From the NCBI GenBank assembly GCA_965178525.1, contig CBCXVS010000218.1, positions 1 to 13,246 on the forward strand: a stretch of 13,246 bases of DNA, given 5' to 3'. Position 1 is the first letter of the stretch, and the number at the start of each line of letters is the position of its first letter. The stretch is from CBCXVS01 sp965178525 (lineage in GTDB: Bacteria > Tectomicrobia > Entotheonellia > Entotheonellales > Entotheonellaceae). Shown here one piece after another: positions 12,474-13,246 of this stretch. Made by a program: the position numbers and the translations under genes. The notes below the pieces were generated by a model, which was not told where the DNA came from, ran no database searches, and saw nothing but the letters and a program-made list of their open reading frames with translations.

Positions 12474-13220
12474 TCAATGAATCACAAGGACATCGCCAGG
12501 CTGCAACCGATCATGCAAATGCACCCGATATTCCTGTGGCGGGGTCTCCAAGGAATGCGCCGTGATACCTGGCAGACACAGGTCCCCCCGACATGCCGCA
12601 TCAGGTGGCGGATAGCGCCAGACGGTCAAGCGTTTTTTCGAGGCGTATCGCGTGAAGCCTCCGGCTCGTGAGACCGCTTTGATCACCGTGGTATCCCGCT
12701 GCAAGCGATACTGCCCGGGGCGCTGCACTTCGCCAGAGACAAAATATTGCCCCGCCTTAGGCACATAAATGGTATCCCCATTCGCAATGGGCACGGGCGG
12801 CACACGCTCCCCGGCCATGAGCTGCTCCAGATCGAGGCGAATCGAACGGCTCAAATCCAACACCTGTTTCTGCTCCGGCACATCCCCAGCATGTGGCGGC
12901 TCGTATTTGATCACAAGCACAAGCCATCCGGCCTCAGGCGTCGGCCCTCCGGCACGGGATATCAGGTCCAGGACCAGAGCCGTTGGCTGCACGCGGTGCA
13001 CGCCCGGAGTGCGCACTTCCCCCAACACATTGACGAGTAGCGTCCGCTGCCGCACCAGAGCGGCGGTGAACGTCGTCGGGCCACGCCGCATCCGCTTCGC
13101 CCGCAGCTGCAGGTAGACCTCCAGTTGCGCCAAGGTCAGACCGCTGGCCAGAATTTTGCCCAGCCGAGGATAGACCGAAGTTCCTCCCGTGATTCGGCGA
13201 CAACTTGTTGGAATAAAAAC
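12474..13220 (-). CDS. SLBB-domain polysaccharide export protein, 5' end unresolved
   Basis: Homologue of Wza-type outer-membrane polysaccharide export proteins. The end of the Poly_export domain is seen (VYPRLGKILASGLTLAQLEV, about 13160-13115). Two SLBB domains follow: LLVNVLGEVRTPGVHRVQ (from about 13040) with LISRAGG, and YFVSGEVQRPGQYRLQ (from about 12746) with AVSRAGG. It ends with LQPGDVLVIH at the TGA 12474-12476. The frame is open only to a TGA at 13221-13223, without an ATG or GTG start. TTG 13133 would delete recognised domain sequence. So either the gene is truncated, or the true N-terminus lies beyond the window behind an in-frame TGA or a frameshift. No lipobox or signal peptide is visible. 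It converges on the protease-like gene across an 89-base gap with no clear terminator. Confidence 0.72.
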   Translation of the reverse strand, partial: VFIPTSCRRITGGTSVYPRLGKILASGLTLAQLEVYLQLRAKRMRRGPTTFTAALVRQRTLLVNVLGEVRTPGVHRVQPTALVLDLISRAGGPTPEAGWLVLVIKYEPPHAGDVPEQKQVLDLSRSIRLDLEQLMAGERVPPVPIANGDTIYVPKAGQYFVSGEVQRPGQYRLQRDTTVIKAVSRAGGFTRYASKKRLTVWRYPPPDAACRGDLCLPGITAHSLETPPQEYRVHLHDRLQPGDVLVIH

Positions 13221-13246
13221 TCAAAAGCCTGAAACGAATTGACCTT

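Noticed and set aside
13221..13223. Selenocysteine TGA in the polysaccharide export protein
   Set aside because: The family has no selenoproteins and no SECIS-like hairpin was seen in the bases that follow.
1..13246. tRNA, rRNA or riboswitch genes
   Set aside because: No cloverleaf, TTCRANY-type arm or conserved riboswitch core could be identified in any gap by reading.

Overview
The window is a GC-rich bacterial chromosome segment, most likely from a Gram-negative, uncultured or metagenome-derived lineage. Several genes encode exported periplasmic proteins, an SLBB-type polysaccharide export protein lies at the right edge, and the central block matches the ABC-transporter set that accompanies PQQ-dependent alcohol dehydrogenases. 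That gene mix would fit groups such as NC10/Rokubacteria, Tectomicrobia or methylotrophic Proteobacteria. The sequence alone does not decide the lineage.

Left part (1-3730). On the minus strand there is the N-terminal part of an AMP-forming acyl-CoA synthetase, running off the left edge. Upstream of it lies a toxin-antitoxin pair: a ribbon-helix-helix-like antitoxin and a PIN-domain toxin, overlapping by 4 bases. An AT-rich intergenic island (about 1320-1600) separates them from a complete S9-family serine peptidase on the plus strand.

Central block (3738-12067), all on the plus strand. First comes an NMT1/SsuA-type ABC importer: periplasmic binding protein, permease and ATPase. Its ATPase gene is interrupted by an IS91-family element of about 1.45 kb. 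The transposase of that element carries an in-frame amber codon and a substituted HUH motif, and the 3' remnant of the ATPase carries a further +1 frameshift. Next comes the four-gene set known from PQQ-alcohol dehydrogenase neighbourhoods (TIGR03866, 03864, 03861 and 03863 families): an exported beta-propeller protein, an ABC ATPase (with a +1 G frameshift near its 3' end), an ABC-2-type permease and a periplasmic binding protein. Relatives of this set (Ped and Lut systems) are linked to lanthanide- and PQQ-dependent alcohol oxidation.

The larger gaps between genes inside the block carry short tandem heptamers. One family (ATGCGGC/ATGCGGA) follows the first binding-protein gene, where it builds a perfect 30-bp inverted repeat, and also follows the broken ATPase. 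A second family (ACTGAGG/CCTCAGT) flanks the ABC-2 permease in opposite orientations. This repeat architecture is the most unusual structural signal in the window.

Right part (12082-13246). A small retropepsin-like protein with a DIG instead of a DTG active-site motif follows directly on the plus strand. Convergent to it on the minus strand is an SLBB polysaccharide-export protein whose 5' end is unresolved.

The number of single-base lesions (two +1 G shifts, one amber, one TGA) means that consensus or assembly error must be considered beside true gene decay.
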